From positions 1 to 32,949 of the forward strand of contig DAIDKC010000009.1 of assembly GCA_027451045.1 (NCBI GenBank): a DNA stretch of 32,949 bases. Direction: 5' to 3'. The translations under genes were made by a program, and so were the position numbers. The notes under the pieces are model-generated. The model ran no database searches and was not told the DNA's origin. It saw nothing but the letters and a program-made list of their open reading frames with translations. The stretch is from Holophagaceae bacterium (GTDB lineage: Bacteria > Acidobacteriota > Holophagae > Holophagales > Holophagaceae). Below, one piece after another: positions 1-8,157 of this stretch (its first letter is position 1; each line of letters opens with the position of its first letter).

Positions 1-1165
1 GAGCCCCCCCGGGCGCTGCGGTTCCAAACGGCGTGAAGATGAGGGCACCATAGGTGCCTCCGACCAGATTCAGATGGTCGGCCACCATGGCGTTGAAGAC
101 GGAGGTGGTTTCGGCTGGCAGGGACGCCGCCTGACTGACACCACCTTCCACGTAGAGGCGGCGGGTGTAGGTCAGGGACTGGCCATCGGGGAGACCGGCC
201 ACCGCCGGCCCCCCGACCACGAGACGGGCAGGCACCTCGGGCCGGTCCTGCTCCAGGGCCGCCTGGGGATCGGAGGTGACCAGCAGGTGGTCCTCGCCCA
301 CGGGCAGGATGCCCAGGGAGGAATGGCAGTCCAGGGTTTCCCCGGCGGACTCGGCCCCCATGAGTCCCACCATGGGCGCCTGCACACTGGTCGTCAGGGG
401 CGCCGTGAAATTGGAACCGGGGATCTCGACCCCCCAGGTGTCCAGCGGAGCCCCGCTGTAGGTGCGGGTCGCGGGCACCACGAAGCGGTAGCCGCCGCCC
501 TGCTGGCTGAGGAAGTCCCCCAGGTTCTGGATGGGCAGGGTGGCCCCGGAGTGGTTGGTCAGGGTCGTCACAAGGGTGAAGTAGGAGTCGCCTTCACCCA
601 GCGAGATGTGGTGGTCCACCGTCACGCCGACCACGCGCTGCTCGGCATCCAGGGGGACACCCAGCTTCCCCTTCGGATCGAGGAGGTAGCCCGTCATGTC
701 CAGGTAGACATCACTGGTGCTGGGGTCCTTGCCCGTCTGGTAGTGGTCGAACACCAGCGGGAGATCCGGGTCCTGGTTCACCACCGGACCGAGGCGCTGC
801 AGCATGTCGGTCGGCATGGAGACCCGCTTGTAGCTCTGGTCCAGCGAGATGGAGCCGATGTCCAGCACCGCCCCCCCCGAATAGGCTCCGAACTGGCCCG
901 TCTGGCTCCCGAAGGCCGCCCCGTCCACGGCCATCTGGATGGAGTCGTTCCCAAGGTAGTAGTCGCCTGGCCCCGCCGTGGCCTTGAGACCGTTCACCCG
1001 GTCCCCACCGGTTTCCGGGATCTGCTCGCCCGCCACGTCGGGGCGCGTGATGCCCGTGGCCCGGAAGCATCCCATGCCCCCCCCTGCGACCAGGATCAGG
1101 GTCAGGGAGGCGAGTCGCCCCAGCGCGGAGGAGGGACGGAGGCGGCGATTCGGGCTCATGGTCAT
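1..1165 (-). CDS. Partial exported protein, possible lipoprotein, unknown function
   Basis: The frame is open from an ATG at 1165 to the window edge, giving 388 residues without the C-terminus; a second ATG lies two codons in. The N-terminus has a basic stretch (RRLR), a hydrophobic segment (about 20-30) and Cys33 after GGMG. This could be a lipobox, but the -3 residue is Gly rather than Leu, so lipidation is uncertain. The mature part is rich in Gly, Asp, Ser and beta-prone sequence, for example GDYYLGNDSIQMAVDG (67-82), QFGAYSGGAVLDIG (91-104) and TYTRRLYVEGG (332-342). I recall similar patterns in the beta-rich N-terminal part of secreted CehA/McbA-like (PHP-type) proteins, but the diagnostic domain would lie outside the window, so this is a weak inference. 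The only upstream ribosome-binding match is a short GAGA. The gene is divergent from the SanA/YdcF-like gene, with 67 bp between them. Confidence 0.7.
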   Translation of the reverse strand, partial: MTMSPNRRLRPSSALGRLASLTLILVAGGGMGCFRATGITRPDVAGEQIPETGGDRVNGLKATAGPGDYYLGNDSIQMAVDGAAFGSQTGQFGAYSGGAVLDIGSISLDQSYKRVSMPTDMLQRLGPVVNQDPDLPLVFDHYQTGKDPSTSDVYLDMTGYLLDPKGKLGVPLDAEQRVVGVTVDHHISLGEGDSYFTLVTTLTNHSGATLPIQNLGDFLSQQGGGYRFVVPATRTYSGAPLDTWGVEIPGSNFTAPLTTSVQAPMVGLMGAESAGETLDCHSSLGILPVGEDHLLVTSDPQAALEQDRPEVPARLVVGGPAVAGLPDGQSLTYTRRLYVEGGVSQAASLPAETTSVFNAMVADHLNLVGGTYGALIFTPFGTAAPGGA

Positions 1166-1232
1166 CAAGGCATCTCGTGTAGGCAGGGCCTGCGGGGAAT
1201 GAAGGCACAGGAAGGGTCTATGCTAACCGACG

Positions 1233-1916
1233 ATGACGTTCTCCGCCTTCCTTCATCGTGCCTTCCGGCCGAAGCGGATCCTCCTGGCGGTCCCGGCACT
1301 GCTCCTCCTGGGAGACCTGCTATGGACCCTCGTTAGGTTCCCGGGCCTGACCCGCCGCGAGGTCTTCACCCCCGCGACCCTGCCCCCGGTCCAGGGTGCC
1401 GTGCTGGTCCTGGGCGCCGGGGTGTACGGCCGGGGCAAGCCGACGCGGGTGCTCGCTGAACGTCTCCAGACGGCGCTGGCGCTGTACCGGGCAGGCAAGG
1501 TGCGATGGTTCCTGGTCTCTGGAGACAACCGTGAACCCTCCTACAACGAACCCCAGGCCATGCGCCGCTGGCTCATCCAGGCGGGGGTCCCCCCCACCCG
1601 GATCGTCAGCGATTATGCCGGAAGGCGCACCTGGGACAGCCTCCGGCGCGCCCAGATCGTCTTCGGCCTGAGGCGGGTGGTGGTGGTGACCTCCGATTTC
1701 CACCTGCCCCGCGCCCTCTTCCTGGCGGACCACATGGGGCTCGAGGCCTGGGGCGTCCCGGCCTCCACGGCCCGCCAGCCCCTCGCCGCGCGCCTGCATT
1801 TCTGGATCCGGGAGTACTTCGCGCGCAACCTGGCCGTCCTGGACATCTGGTTCCCTCCGGACGCCCTGCTCGGCCCGCGGGAGCCCACCCCCGACGACTG
1901 GGAGCCCGCGTCATGA
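1233..1916 (+). CDS. SanA/YdcF-like DUF218 membrane protein
   Basis: This 227-residue protein has one N-terminal membrane segment (about 15-33) followed by a DUF218 fold. Typical motifs are VLVLGAGVYGRGKP (57-70), ERLQTALALYRAGKV, VSGDN followed by YNEP, and a late FHLPRAL. The layout (short anchor, single domain, SGDN, FHxxRA) matches E. coli SanA and its relatives, which act at the envelope and affect barrier function; the enzymatic role is not established. The start is uncertain: there is no ribosome binding site directly before ATG 1233. A TATGCT box at 1219-1224 lies eight bases before it, so a leaderless or near-leaderless transcript is possible. The stop overlaps the thiolase start in an ATGA, so the two are probably co-translated. 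Confidence 0.85.
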   Translation: MTFSAFLHRAFRPKRILLAVPALLLLGDLLWTLVRFPGLTRREVFTPATLPPVQGAVLVLGAGVYGRGKPTRVLAERLQTALALYRAGKVRWFLVSGDNREPSYNEPQAMRRWLIQAGVPPTRIVSDYAGRRTWDSLRRAQIVFGLRRVVVVTSDFHLPRALFLADHMGLEAWGVPASTARQPLAARLHFWIREYFARNLAVLDIWFPPDALLGPREPTPDDWEPAS

Positions 1917-3052
1917 CCCGGGTGCCGGAAGACGTCTTCATCCTCGCCGCGGGCCGCCTGCCCCTGGGCCGCTTCGGAGGGAGCCTGGCAGGCGAAGGGG
2001 CCGTCCAACTCGGCCTCGAGGCCATCCGGGGGCTCCTGGCGGAACCCACCCTGCCCCGCCCCGGGAAGCTGCTCTGGGGCATGGCGCGAAGCCATACCCA
2101 GGGCATGAATCCGGCTCGGACCCTGGCCCTCCGGGCCGGACTCCCCCTCGACACGCCGGCGTTCACCCTCAACATGGCCTGCGGCTCGAGCCTCCAGGCG
2201 GTGATCCTCGCGGCCCAGGACCTCCGGGCAGGGGCGCCCGCCCCGATCCTGGCGGGCGGAAGCGAGGCCATGTCGGACACGCCCCACCTGGTGCCGGGCC
2301 TGCGATGGGGCTTCCGCATGGGCCACCGGACCCTGCCCGACGTCATGCACCAGGATGGCCTGCGTTGTCCCGTGACTGGGCTGCTCATGGGCGAGACCAT
2401 CGAGCGCCTGGCCGAGAAACGGGGGGTGACCCGCCCCGCGGCGGACGCCTGGGCAGCGGAGAGCCACCGTCGGGCCGCCGCCGCGGATTTCGCTGCGGAG
2501 CGCCTGCCCCACCCCCGCCTGGCCGATGACGAGTGCATCCGACCCGGCACCACCGCCGAGACGCTGGCCCGCCTCGACCCCGTCTTCCACCCCGAGGGGC
2601 AGGTGACGGCAGGCAACGCCTCCGCCCTCTCGGACGGTGCCGCGGCCCTCCTGCTGGCCCGGGGCGACCAGCTCACCGGGCGGGCACCCCTGGGCCGGAT
2701 CCTGGGCTGGGCGGAGGCGGGCGTGGACCCCCTGGACATGGGCGAGGCGCCGGTCCCGGCGGTCCGTCGCCTGCTCGCGGCGCACGGACTGCGCATCGCG
2801 GATATCACCCTCTGGGAACTGAACGAGGCCTTCGCGGCCCAGTTGCTCGTCTGCCAGCAGCAGCTGGGGCTTCCCCCCGACCGCTTGAACGCCGCCGTCG
2901 GCGCGGTGGCCCTGGGGCACCCCATCGGCGCCACGGGAGCCCGCATCCTCGCCACCCTCGTCCACCAGCTGCGCCGCAGGGGCGGCGGGCTTGGCGTGGC
3001 CACTCTGGGGATCGGCGGCGGCCTGGGCTTGGCGGTGCTCGTGGAAGTCTAG
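1913..3052 (+). CDS. Thiolase family protein (acetyl-CoA acetyltransferase-like) with atypical active site
   Basis: The 379-residue product has the thiolase fold throughout. The nucleophilic Cys90 lies in NMACGSSLQAV, followed by GNASALSDGAAA, the NEAFA motif and GHPIGATGAR with catalytic His336. Family members normally end with a CxGGG motif whose Cys is the acid/base for Claisen condensation or cleavage. Here the segment reads VATLGIGGGLG, so that Cys is Gly366. The nucleotide reading (CTG GGG ATC) is unambiguous in this sequence. Acyl transfer to Cys90 could still occur, but normal thiolase turnover would be impaired, so a non-classical activity is possible. The gene overlaps the SanA/YdcF-like gene by four bases. 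Its stop codon shares CTAG with the convergent acyltransferase-ligase gene. Confidence 0.88.
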   Translation: MTRVPEDVFILAAGRLPLGRFGGSLAGEGAVQLGLEAIRGLLAEPTLPRPGKLLWGMARSHTQGMNPARTLALRAGLPLDTPAFTLNMACGSSLQAVILAAQDLRAGAPAPILAGGSEAMSDTPHLVPGLRWGFRMGHRTLPDVMHQDGLRCPVTGLLMGETIERLAEKRGVTRPAADAWAAESHRRAAAADFAAERLPHPRLADDECIRPGTTAETLARLDPVFHPEGQVTAGNASALSDGAAALLLARGDQLTGRAPLGRILGWAEAGVDPLDMGEAPVPAVRRLLAAHGLRIADITLWELNEAFAAQLLVCQQQLGLPPDRLNAAVGAVALGHPIGATGARILATLVHQLRRRGGGLGVATLGIGGGLGLAVLVEV

Positions 3053-5679
3053 GAAACGGATTCGGCCAGCAGAGCCTTGAGCGCCTGGTAGTCGGTCTTC
3101 CCGGTGCCCAACGTCGGGATCTGCTCGATCCGACGCACATCCCGGATGTGGTGGAGGGGCGAGAGCCCCGCCGCGCGGATGGCGGCGTTCGCCTCCTCCC
3201 GGGGGATGCCGGAGACGGTGAAGAGCACCAGATCCGGGTTGAGCTCGGCGGGGGTGGCCTCCACCGCGAAGAGGGGCTCGGCCTCGTCCTCGCCCCGGAA
3301 CTGCTGCGTCAGCGCCTCCTCGATCGCCGGAAGGGAGACCATCTCGCCCCCGAGCTTCACGAACCGCTTGAGGCGTCCCGCGAACACCAGCACTCCGCCC
3401 TCCTCCCGGACGAGGTCCCCCGTGTGGTACCAGGCCTTGCCCTCGAAGGAAACGAAGGGGGGGGCTGTGTCCGGGTTCAGGTAGCCGGGAAAGATGCTGG
3501 GGCCCCGTACGAGCAGCATGCCCGCTCCCCCCGGCCTGACCCTCTGGCGGGTTTCGAGGTCCACGACGGCCCATTCCACGGAAGGCAGCGGTTTCCCGAT
3601 GGTGCCATTCCGGGGGTCTTCCTCCCGGTTCACGGAGACGACGGGGGAGCACTCCGTGATGCCATACCCCTCCAGCACCGTGATGCGGGGCCACCGCTTC
3701 GCCAAGGTGGCGTAGAGGGGTTCCGGACATTTCTCGGCCCCGGAGATCACCCAGCGGAGGGCCTCGAGGTTACGATCCTCGGCCTGCCGGGCGATGCCCG
3801 CCAGGAAAGTCGGCGTGCCCACCAGCAGCGTGGCGTGGTAGGCCTCGATGATCCGGGCCAGCATGCGGCCTTCCGTCGGGTTCGGGTGGTAGACCACCGG
3901 GATGCCCATCACGAGCGGGAGGATGGTGGTGGTGGTGAGACCGAAGGCGTGGAACGGCGGCAGGCAGCCCATCATCCGGTCGTCCTGGCGGAAGCGGAGG
4001 ATCTCCCGGATATCCCGGAGATTGGCGAGGAGGTTGCCATGGGTGAGCGGCACGGCCTTGGGCAGGCTCTCGCTGCCGCTCGTGAAGAGCACCGCGGCCG
4101 TCTCCCGGGGCTTGGCGGTGGCCAGGGAGGACCAGCCGAAGCGGGCCCGGAGGGCCGCCGAGAGCTTGGCGGAGAGGGGGATCGTCTTCCCCACCTCGTC
4201 GAGCAGGAAGAGCCGGCCCTCCAGGGCGGAGAGATCCACGCCCTGGGCCTCCAGGCGGTTCATGAGAGTCGTCACCGTGACGACATGCTTGACCCCCAGG
4301 AGGTCGAGCCCGTGGCCCATGCTGCGGGCGCCCGCAGTCCAGTTCACCATCACCGGCGTCTTCCCCGCGAAGAGCAGGGCCAGGTAGAGGATGCCCGCGC
4401 CCCCCGTGGCCGGGAGCATGAGGCCCACATGGTCCCCCTCCAGGCGCTCGAGGATGGGTTTGAGCACCATCAGGGCCGTCACCACGTCCCTGTAGGTCTT
4501 CACGCCGCCGGTCTGGTCCGCCACGGCCACGCGCCGGGGGTTGCGCCGAGCCTGCCGGAGGAACACCTCCGGAATGGTGTCGCCCGCCGGAAGCTCGACG
4601 GGGAGGTTGGCGGGGGAGTGGAACCATGCGTGGGGCACGGGCTTGAGCTCCCCCTGGCGCAGCGAGACCGCGGCGCCGGTGGCCGCCAGCAGGACATCGC
4701 CTACCGTCTGGAGCGTGGCGGGATCCCCCACGGGATACCCGTAGGCCCGCTCGATCCAGAGCTCGAGTTCGCGGTGGGCCAGGGCATCCATCCCGAGGTC
4801 GCCTCCAAGGGTCTGTCCGTCCTGGATCTCGTGGCAGCCCGTGACCCCCTGGAGATGGCGCCGGACGGCGTCCCGCACGGAGGGGGGCACCGTTCTCGGA
4901 TTGCCGGCCACACGGGGTCGGGGCGGCTCGGGGAGCACCCGCGGGACGCGGCCCTGCCAGAACAGGGCGGGCACGAACAGCCTCGGCGCAGGCGCAGCGT
5001 TCAGGTGGGCCTCCAGGCTGCGGTTCAACGCCGCCGGCCCCTGCTCCACCGGCAGGCCCTGGACCTCCTCGAAGATCAACTGGACCTCTCGACGGGGCAT
5101 GAAGAACAGCGCATTGGCCGCCAGATGGCCCAGGCTCCGGGCCAGTTCCCGCCCCAGCCGGGGCCGCTGGCCCGAGGCGGCACTGAAGCGGCTGCCCCAC
5201 AGGCCCCGGATTCGCACCGTGACCACATGGGCACCCGGCGCCTGGCGCAGGAGGGGCTCCAGCAGGGGGTTGCCGGCGAGGTCCTCCGTCTTCTGCCGGG
5301 CCAGGCGCCCGCCCGGGAACAGGATCAGGTGGCGCCCGGAACGCAGGTGCCCCGCAAGCTGGGCCAGGTCCGCCCCGAGCGCATCCCGGCAGGCCGCCCC
5401 GTGGGTCGCCGGGTCGGGCAGCAGCTTCACGCCGAAGGCCCGGGCCAGCCAGCGCAGGGGGCCGTGGATGGTGTGATCGCGGCCCGCCACCAGGGTGGGC
5501 GCCCATCCCGCGTGCAGTTCCGTCACGAGGATGAAGGGGTCCACCAGGCTCGGATGGCTCGCCAGGAACAGCACGCCCCGCCCATCCCGGGGCACGGCAG
5601 CCTCCAGGCCCTCGAGGCGGATGCGGTACCGGAGCCGCAGGAGCGGCCGCGCCAGGGATCGAATCATGGCGGCAATCAT
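3049..5679 (-). CDS. PlsC acyltransferase / degenerate carrier domain / AMP-dependent acyl ligase fusion
   Basis: I start this at ATG 5679 (876 aa), which has GGGAG upstream; TTG 5700 is an upstream alternative. Three parts are visible. First comes a PlsC/LPLAT domain (about 25-215) with HPSLVDP, the HX4D motif (His42, Asp47), and FPGGRL. Second is an acyl-carrier-like module (about 263-335) with the DLG-D-L-EL-IE pattern, but the Ser that carries phosphopantetheine is Ala299. Third is an ANL adenylate-forming ligase (about 360-876) with the P-loop FTSGSESLPK, GYGITE and the A10 lysine in LGTGKTDY (about Lys861). E. coli Aas joins PlsC and ligase domains for lysophospholipid reacylation, so a phospholipid remodelling role is likely. 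The carrier-like insert makes it longer than the 719-residue Aas. It may bind ACP or act structurally, since it cannot be pantetheinylated at that site. Confidence 0.88.
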   Translation of the reverse strand: MIAAMIRSLARPLLRLRYRIRLEGLEAAVPRDGRGVLFLASHPSLVDPFILVTELHAGWAPTLVAGRDHTIHGPLRWLARAFGVKLLPDPATHGAACRDALGADLAQLAGHLRSGRHLILFPGGRLARQKTEDLAGNPLLEPLLRQAPGAHVVTVRIRGLWGSRFSAASGQRPRLGRELARSLGHLAANALFFMPRREVQLIFEEVQGLPVEQGPAALNRSLEAHLNAAPAPRLFVPALFWQGRVPRVLPEPPRPRVAGNPRTVPPSVRDAVRRHLQGVTGCHEIQDGQTLGGDLGMDALAHRELELWIERAYGYPVGDPATLQTVGDVLLAATGAAVSLRQGELKPVPHAWFHSPANLPVELPAGDTIPEVFLRQARRNPRRVAVADQTGGVKTYRDVVTALMVLKPILERLEGDHVGLMLPATGGAGILYLALLFAGKTPVMVNWTAGARSMGHGLDLLGVKHVVTVTTLMNRLEAQGVDLSALEGRLFLLDEVGKTIPLSAKLSAALRARFGWSSLATAKPRETAAVLFTSGSESLPKAVPLTHGNLLANLRDIREILRFRQDDRMMGCLPPFHAFGLTTTTILPLVMGIPVVYHPNPTEGRMLARIIEAYHATLLVGTPTFLAGIARQAEDRNLEALRWVISGAEKCPEPLYATLAKRWPRITVLEGYGITECSPVVSVNREEDPRNGTIGKPLPSVEWAVVDLETRQRVRPGGAGMLLVRGPSIFPGYLNPDTAPPFVSFEGKAWYHTGDLVREEGGVLVFAGRLKRFVKLGGEMVSLPAIEEALTQQFRGEDEAEPLFAVEATPAELNPDLVLFTVSGIPREEANAAIRAAGLSPLHHIRDVRRIEQIPTLGTGKTDYQALKALLAESVS

Positions 5680-5718
5680 CAGGATCTGGACTCCCACCAA
5701 GGCTGAGGCGGATGCTGG

Positions 5719-5747
5719 ATTGTAGCGGGAATCCCGGAAGGTCCTAA
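5719..5747 (-). promoter_or_regulatory. Candidate sigma-70-type promoter for the acyltransferase-ligase gene
   Basis: Read on the minus strand, TTAGGA (5747-5742) and TACAAT (5724-5719) are separated by 17 bases. The -10 is close to consensus and the -35 is weak. Transcription would start near 5712, giving a leader of about 33 bases to ATG 5679, which fits the chosen start better than TTG 5700. The whole divergent gap 5680-5807 holds nothing else I recognise. Confidence 0.35.
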
Positions 5748-5807
5748 ACCGGCGGGTGCGCTTCTGCGAACATGTGACGGGAGCCGCTTCCGGCTTGCGA
5801 GGTGCCC

Positions 5808-6539
5808 ATGCCCGAAACGCCTTTGATCCACCTCCGCGACATCACGAAGGTCTACCAGATGGGCGACATGGAGGTGCGCGCCCTGGACGGCGTGTCCATG
5901 GAGATCCACCAGGGCGAATATGTCGCGATCATGGGCCCATCGGGCTCGGGGAAATCCACCATGATGAACGTCATCGGCTGCCTGGACACGCCCACCAGCG
6001 GCACCTACGAGCTGAACGGGAAGCTGGCATCGGCCATGAGCGACGACGAGCTCGCCCAGATCCGCAACGAGGAGATCGGGTTCGTGTTCCAGACCTTCAA
6101 CCTGCTGGCCCGGACCACGGCCCTCCAGAACGTGGAGCTGCCGCTGATCTACGCGGGGAAGCCCCCTGAACAGCGCCATCTCCTGGCCCATCAGGCCCTC
6201 GAGAATGTGGGCCTGGGTTCCCGCGGCGACCACATGCCCAACCAGCTCTCCGGCGGTCAGCGGCAGCGCGTGGCCATCGCCCGGGCCCTGGTGAACGATC
6301 CCAGCATCCTGCTGGCCGACGAGCCCACAGGCGCCCTGGACACCAAGACCAGCGTGGAGATCATGGCCCTCTTCGAGGAGCTCTACCAGAAGGGGAACAC
6401 CATCATCCTCGTCACCCACGAGGAGGACATCGCCCGCCACGCCCACCGCATCATCAAGCTCCGGGACGGCCGCGTCACGCACGACGAGCCGAACGTGCCC
6501 ATCTCCAGCGAGGAGCACCTGGCCCACCTGAATCTCTGA
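5808..6539 (+). CDS. ABC transporter ATP-binding protein, LolD/MacB/FtsE type
   Basis: This 243-residue single-domain ATPase has every nucleotide-binding motif. These are Walker [10 protein letters not shown] (43-51), the Q-loop in FVFQTFNLL, the signature [15 protein letters not shown] (from 147), Walker [13 protein letters not shown] (from 167) and the H-loop His204. The sequence style ([23 protein letters not shown]) is that of the LolD/MacB/YknY branch, which pairs with MacB- or LolCE-type permeases for lipoprotein sorting or efflux. No permease gene lies on either side, so the partner must be elsewhere and the exact substrate cannot be assigned. ATG 5808 is chosen over an in-frame GTG at 5802 because GAGG (5799-5802) is five bases upstream. 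The carbonic anhydrase gene begins 25 bases after its stop. Confidence 0.93.
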   Translation: MPETPLIHLRDITKVYQMGDMEVRALDGVSMEIHQGEYVAIMGPSGSGKSTMMNVIGCLDTPTSGTYELNGKLASAMSDDELAQIRNEEIGFVFQTFNLLARTTALQNVELPLIYAGKPPEQRHLLAHQALENVGLGSRGDHMPNQLSGGQRQRVAIARALVNDPSILLADEPTGALDTKTSVEIMALFEELYQKGNTIILVTHEEDIARHAHRIIKLRDGRVTHDEPNVPISSEEHLAHLNL

Positions 6540-6552
6540 GGCTGACCCGGGG

Positions 6553-6558
6553 TAGACT
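6553..6558 (+). promoter_or_regulatory. Candidate -10 box of a leaderless promoter for carbonic anhydrase
   Basis: TAGACT is followed by six bases (GGACCC) and then the ATG of the carbonic anhydrase gene. No ribosome binding site sits at normal distance. A start of transcription about seven bases after a -10 box would fall on the A of ATG. The same arrangement occurs before mqnA (13464-13469). No convincing -35 is visible. Confidence 0.4.
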
Positions 6559-6564
6559 GGACCC

Positions 6565-7236
6565 ATGCAGAAGCTCGTCCAAGGCATCCACCAGTTCCAG
6601 ACCCAGGTCTTCCGCTCCCACCAGGCCCTTTTCGAGGAACTGGAGGCCCACGGCCAGAAGCCCGAAACCCTCTTCATCACCTGCTCGGATTCCCGCATCA
6701 ATCCGAACCTGATCACCCAGACGGGCCCCGGCGAACTCTTCATCCTCCGGAACGTCGGGAACCTCATCCCTCCCTACGAGCACATGGGCGGAATGGCCGC
6801 CGGCATCGAGTTCGCGGTGGAGGCCCTCCAGGTTCGGGACATCATCATCTGCGGCCACTCGAACTGCGGGGCCATGCAGGCCCTCCTGGATCCGGGCAAG
6901 CTGGAGGGCCTCCCGGCCACCCGCACCTGGCTGGCCCACGCGCGGGAGACCGAGCGGATCATGTGGGAGAGCTACGGCCATCTCCAGGGGAAACCTCTGC
7001 TCACGGCTACGGTGGAGGAGAACGTGCTGGTGCAGCTCGAGCACCTGCGGACCCATCCGGTGGTGGCCAAGGCCGTGGCCACCGGCCGTCTGCATCTCCA
7101 CGGCTGGGTCTACAAGATCGAGACGGGCGAGGTGTTCGCCTACGATCCCGACCGCGGGCAGTACGGCTCCGTCACCGGGAGCGACGGCCCTGCCCCCCTG
7201 AACGAGCAGCACCGCGCCACCGACCTCTCGATCTGA
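6565..7236 (+). CDS. Beta-class carbonic anhydrase
   Basis: The 223-residue protein interconverts CO2 and bicarbonate in the cytoplasm. The beta-class zinc site is complete: Cys40-Ser-Asp42-Ser-Arg44 (the Asp-Arg dyad) and His98 and Cys101 in [24 protein letters not shown] and [10 protein letters not shown] are typical family segments. Length and motif order match bacterial Can/CynT-type enzymes, with the usual C-terminal part ([17 protein letters not shown]). It could be read through from the ABC ATPase gene 25 bases upstream. However, a TAGACT box placed for a leaderless start suggests its own promoter. It is convergent with era, with nine bases between the stops. Confidence 0.95.
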   Translation: MQKLVQGIHQFQTQVFRSHQALFEELEAHGQKPETLFITCSDSRINPNLITQTGPGELFILRNVGNLIPPYEHMGGMAAGIEFAVEALQVRDIIICGHSNCGAMQALLDPGKLEGLPATRTWLAHARETERIMWESYGHLQGKPLLTATVEENVLVQLEHLRTHPVVAKAVATGRLHLHGWVYKIETGEVFAYDPDRGQYGSVTGSDGPAPLNEQHRATDLSI

Positions 7237-7245
7237 AGGCTCTGC

Positions 7246-8157
7246 CTACAGGTCCAGGCTGTCCAGCTTCTCCGGGCGGTCGCGCCAGCCCTCGTCCACC
7301 TTGACGAACAGCTCCAGGCGCACCGGCCGCTGGAGCAGCTTGCGCAGCTCCCGCTGGGCGCTCTGCCGGATGTCCTTGATCATCTCCCCCTGGGAGCCGA
7401 GCAGGATCTTCCGATGCCCCTCGCGGTCCACGAGGATCCGCGCGGCGATGAACACCCCCTCGGGGCCCAGATCCTCCGGGCAGTCCTCCTGGCCGGCCTC
7501 CAGCCAGCGCTCGATGAGCACGGCCACACCGTGGGGCACCTCCTCGCGGGTCTTCCGGAGCACCTTCTCCCGGATGAACTCCGCGGCCAGGGAACGCTCC
7601 GTCTGGTCGGTGAACGTGTCCTCGTCGTAGGGCCATCCGGGCTGGGTGGCGCCGCGCTCGAGGAGCATCCACAGAGGATCGAGGTTCAGCCCCGTGCGGG
7701 CCCCGATGGGGACGATCTCCTTGAAGGGCAGAAGGTCCTTGTAGGTGGCCACCTTTTCCAGGAGCCGGGACTTGGAGACGAGATCAATCTTGTTGAGCAG
7801 GAGGTAGACCGGCCGGTCCAGCTGCTTCAGGCGCTTGGCCAGGGCCCGTTCCCCCGCGCCCAGGAACTCGCTGGCATCCACCACCCACAGGAGCAGATCC
7901 GCCTCCACCAGGGCCTGCTCCACATGGGCCATCATCCGCTCGTTGAGGACATGCTTCGGCAGGTGGAAGCCCGGCGTGTCCAGGAAGGCCAGCTGGACCT
8001 CGCCCCGGTTCACGACGCCCAGCACCCGGGTGCGGGTGGTCTGGGGGGTCTGGCTGGTGGCCGCGAGTCTCTGGCCCAGCAGGGCGTTCAGCAGGGTGGA
8101 TTTCCCGGCATTGGGAAGGCCGATGATGGCGAGGGTGGCATGGCGGCGCTCACCCAC
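7246..8157 (-). CDS. era: GTPase Era, ribosome assembly factor
   Basis: This 303-residue protein has all Era motifs: G1 GLPNAGKST (13-21), G2-region TPQTTR, G3 DTPGF (60-64), G4 NKID (122-125), and the Era linker WPYDEDTFTDQTER. A C-terminal KH domain contains GSQGEMIKDIRQSAQRELRK. Era binds the 3' end of 16S rRNA in 30S assembly and is normally essential. The start is GTG 8157, because the frame offers no ATG nearer to the G1 loop with correct spacing. It overlaps the end of lpxA by eight bases, so translation is probably coupled to the fabZ-lpxA pair. That couples a ribosome-assembly GTPase to lipid A synthesis genes. Confidence 0.96.
   Translation of the reverse strand: MGERRHATLAIIGLPNAGKSTLLNALLGQRLAATSQTPQTTRTRVLGVVNRGEVQLAFLDTPGFHLPKHVLNERMMAHVEQALVEADLLLWVVDASEFLGAGERALAKRLKQLDRPVYLLLNKIDLVSKSRLLEKVATYKDLLPFKEIVPIGARTGLNLDPLWMLLERGATQPGWPYDEDTFTDQTERSLAAEFIREKVLRKTREEVPHGVAVLIERWLEAGQEDCPEDLGPEGVFIAARILVDREGHRKILLGSQGEMIKDIRQSAQRELRKLLQRPVRLELFVKVDEGWRDRPEKLDSLDL

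Noticed and set aside
2533-5706. Very long plus-strand open frame (over 1000 codons)
   Set aside because: It lies antisense to the PlsC-carrier-ligase gene, which has clear motifs. The frame has low-complexity Arg/Gly/Pro/His composition typical of a GC-rich shadow.
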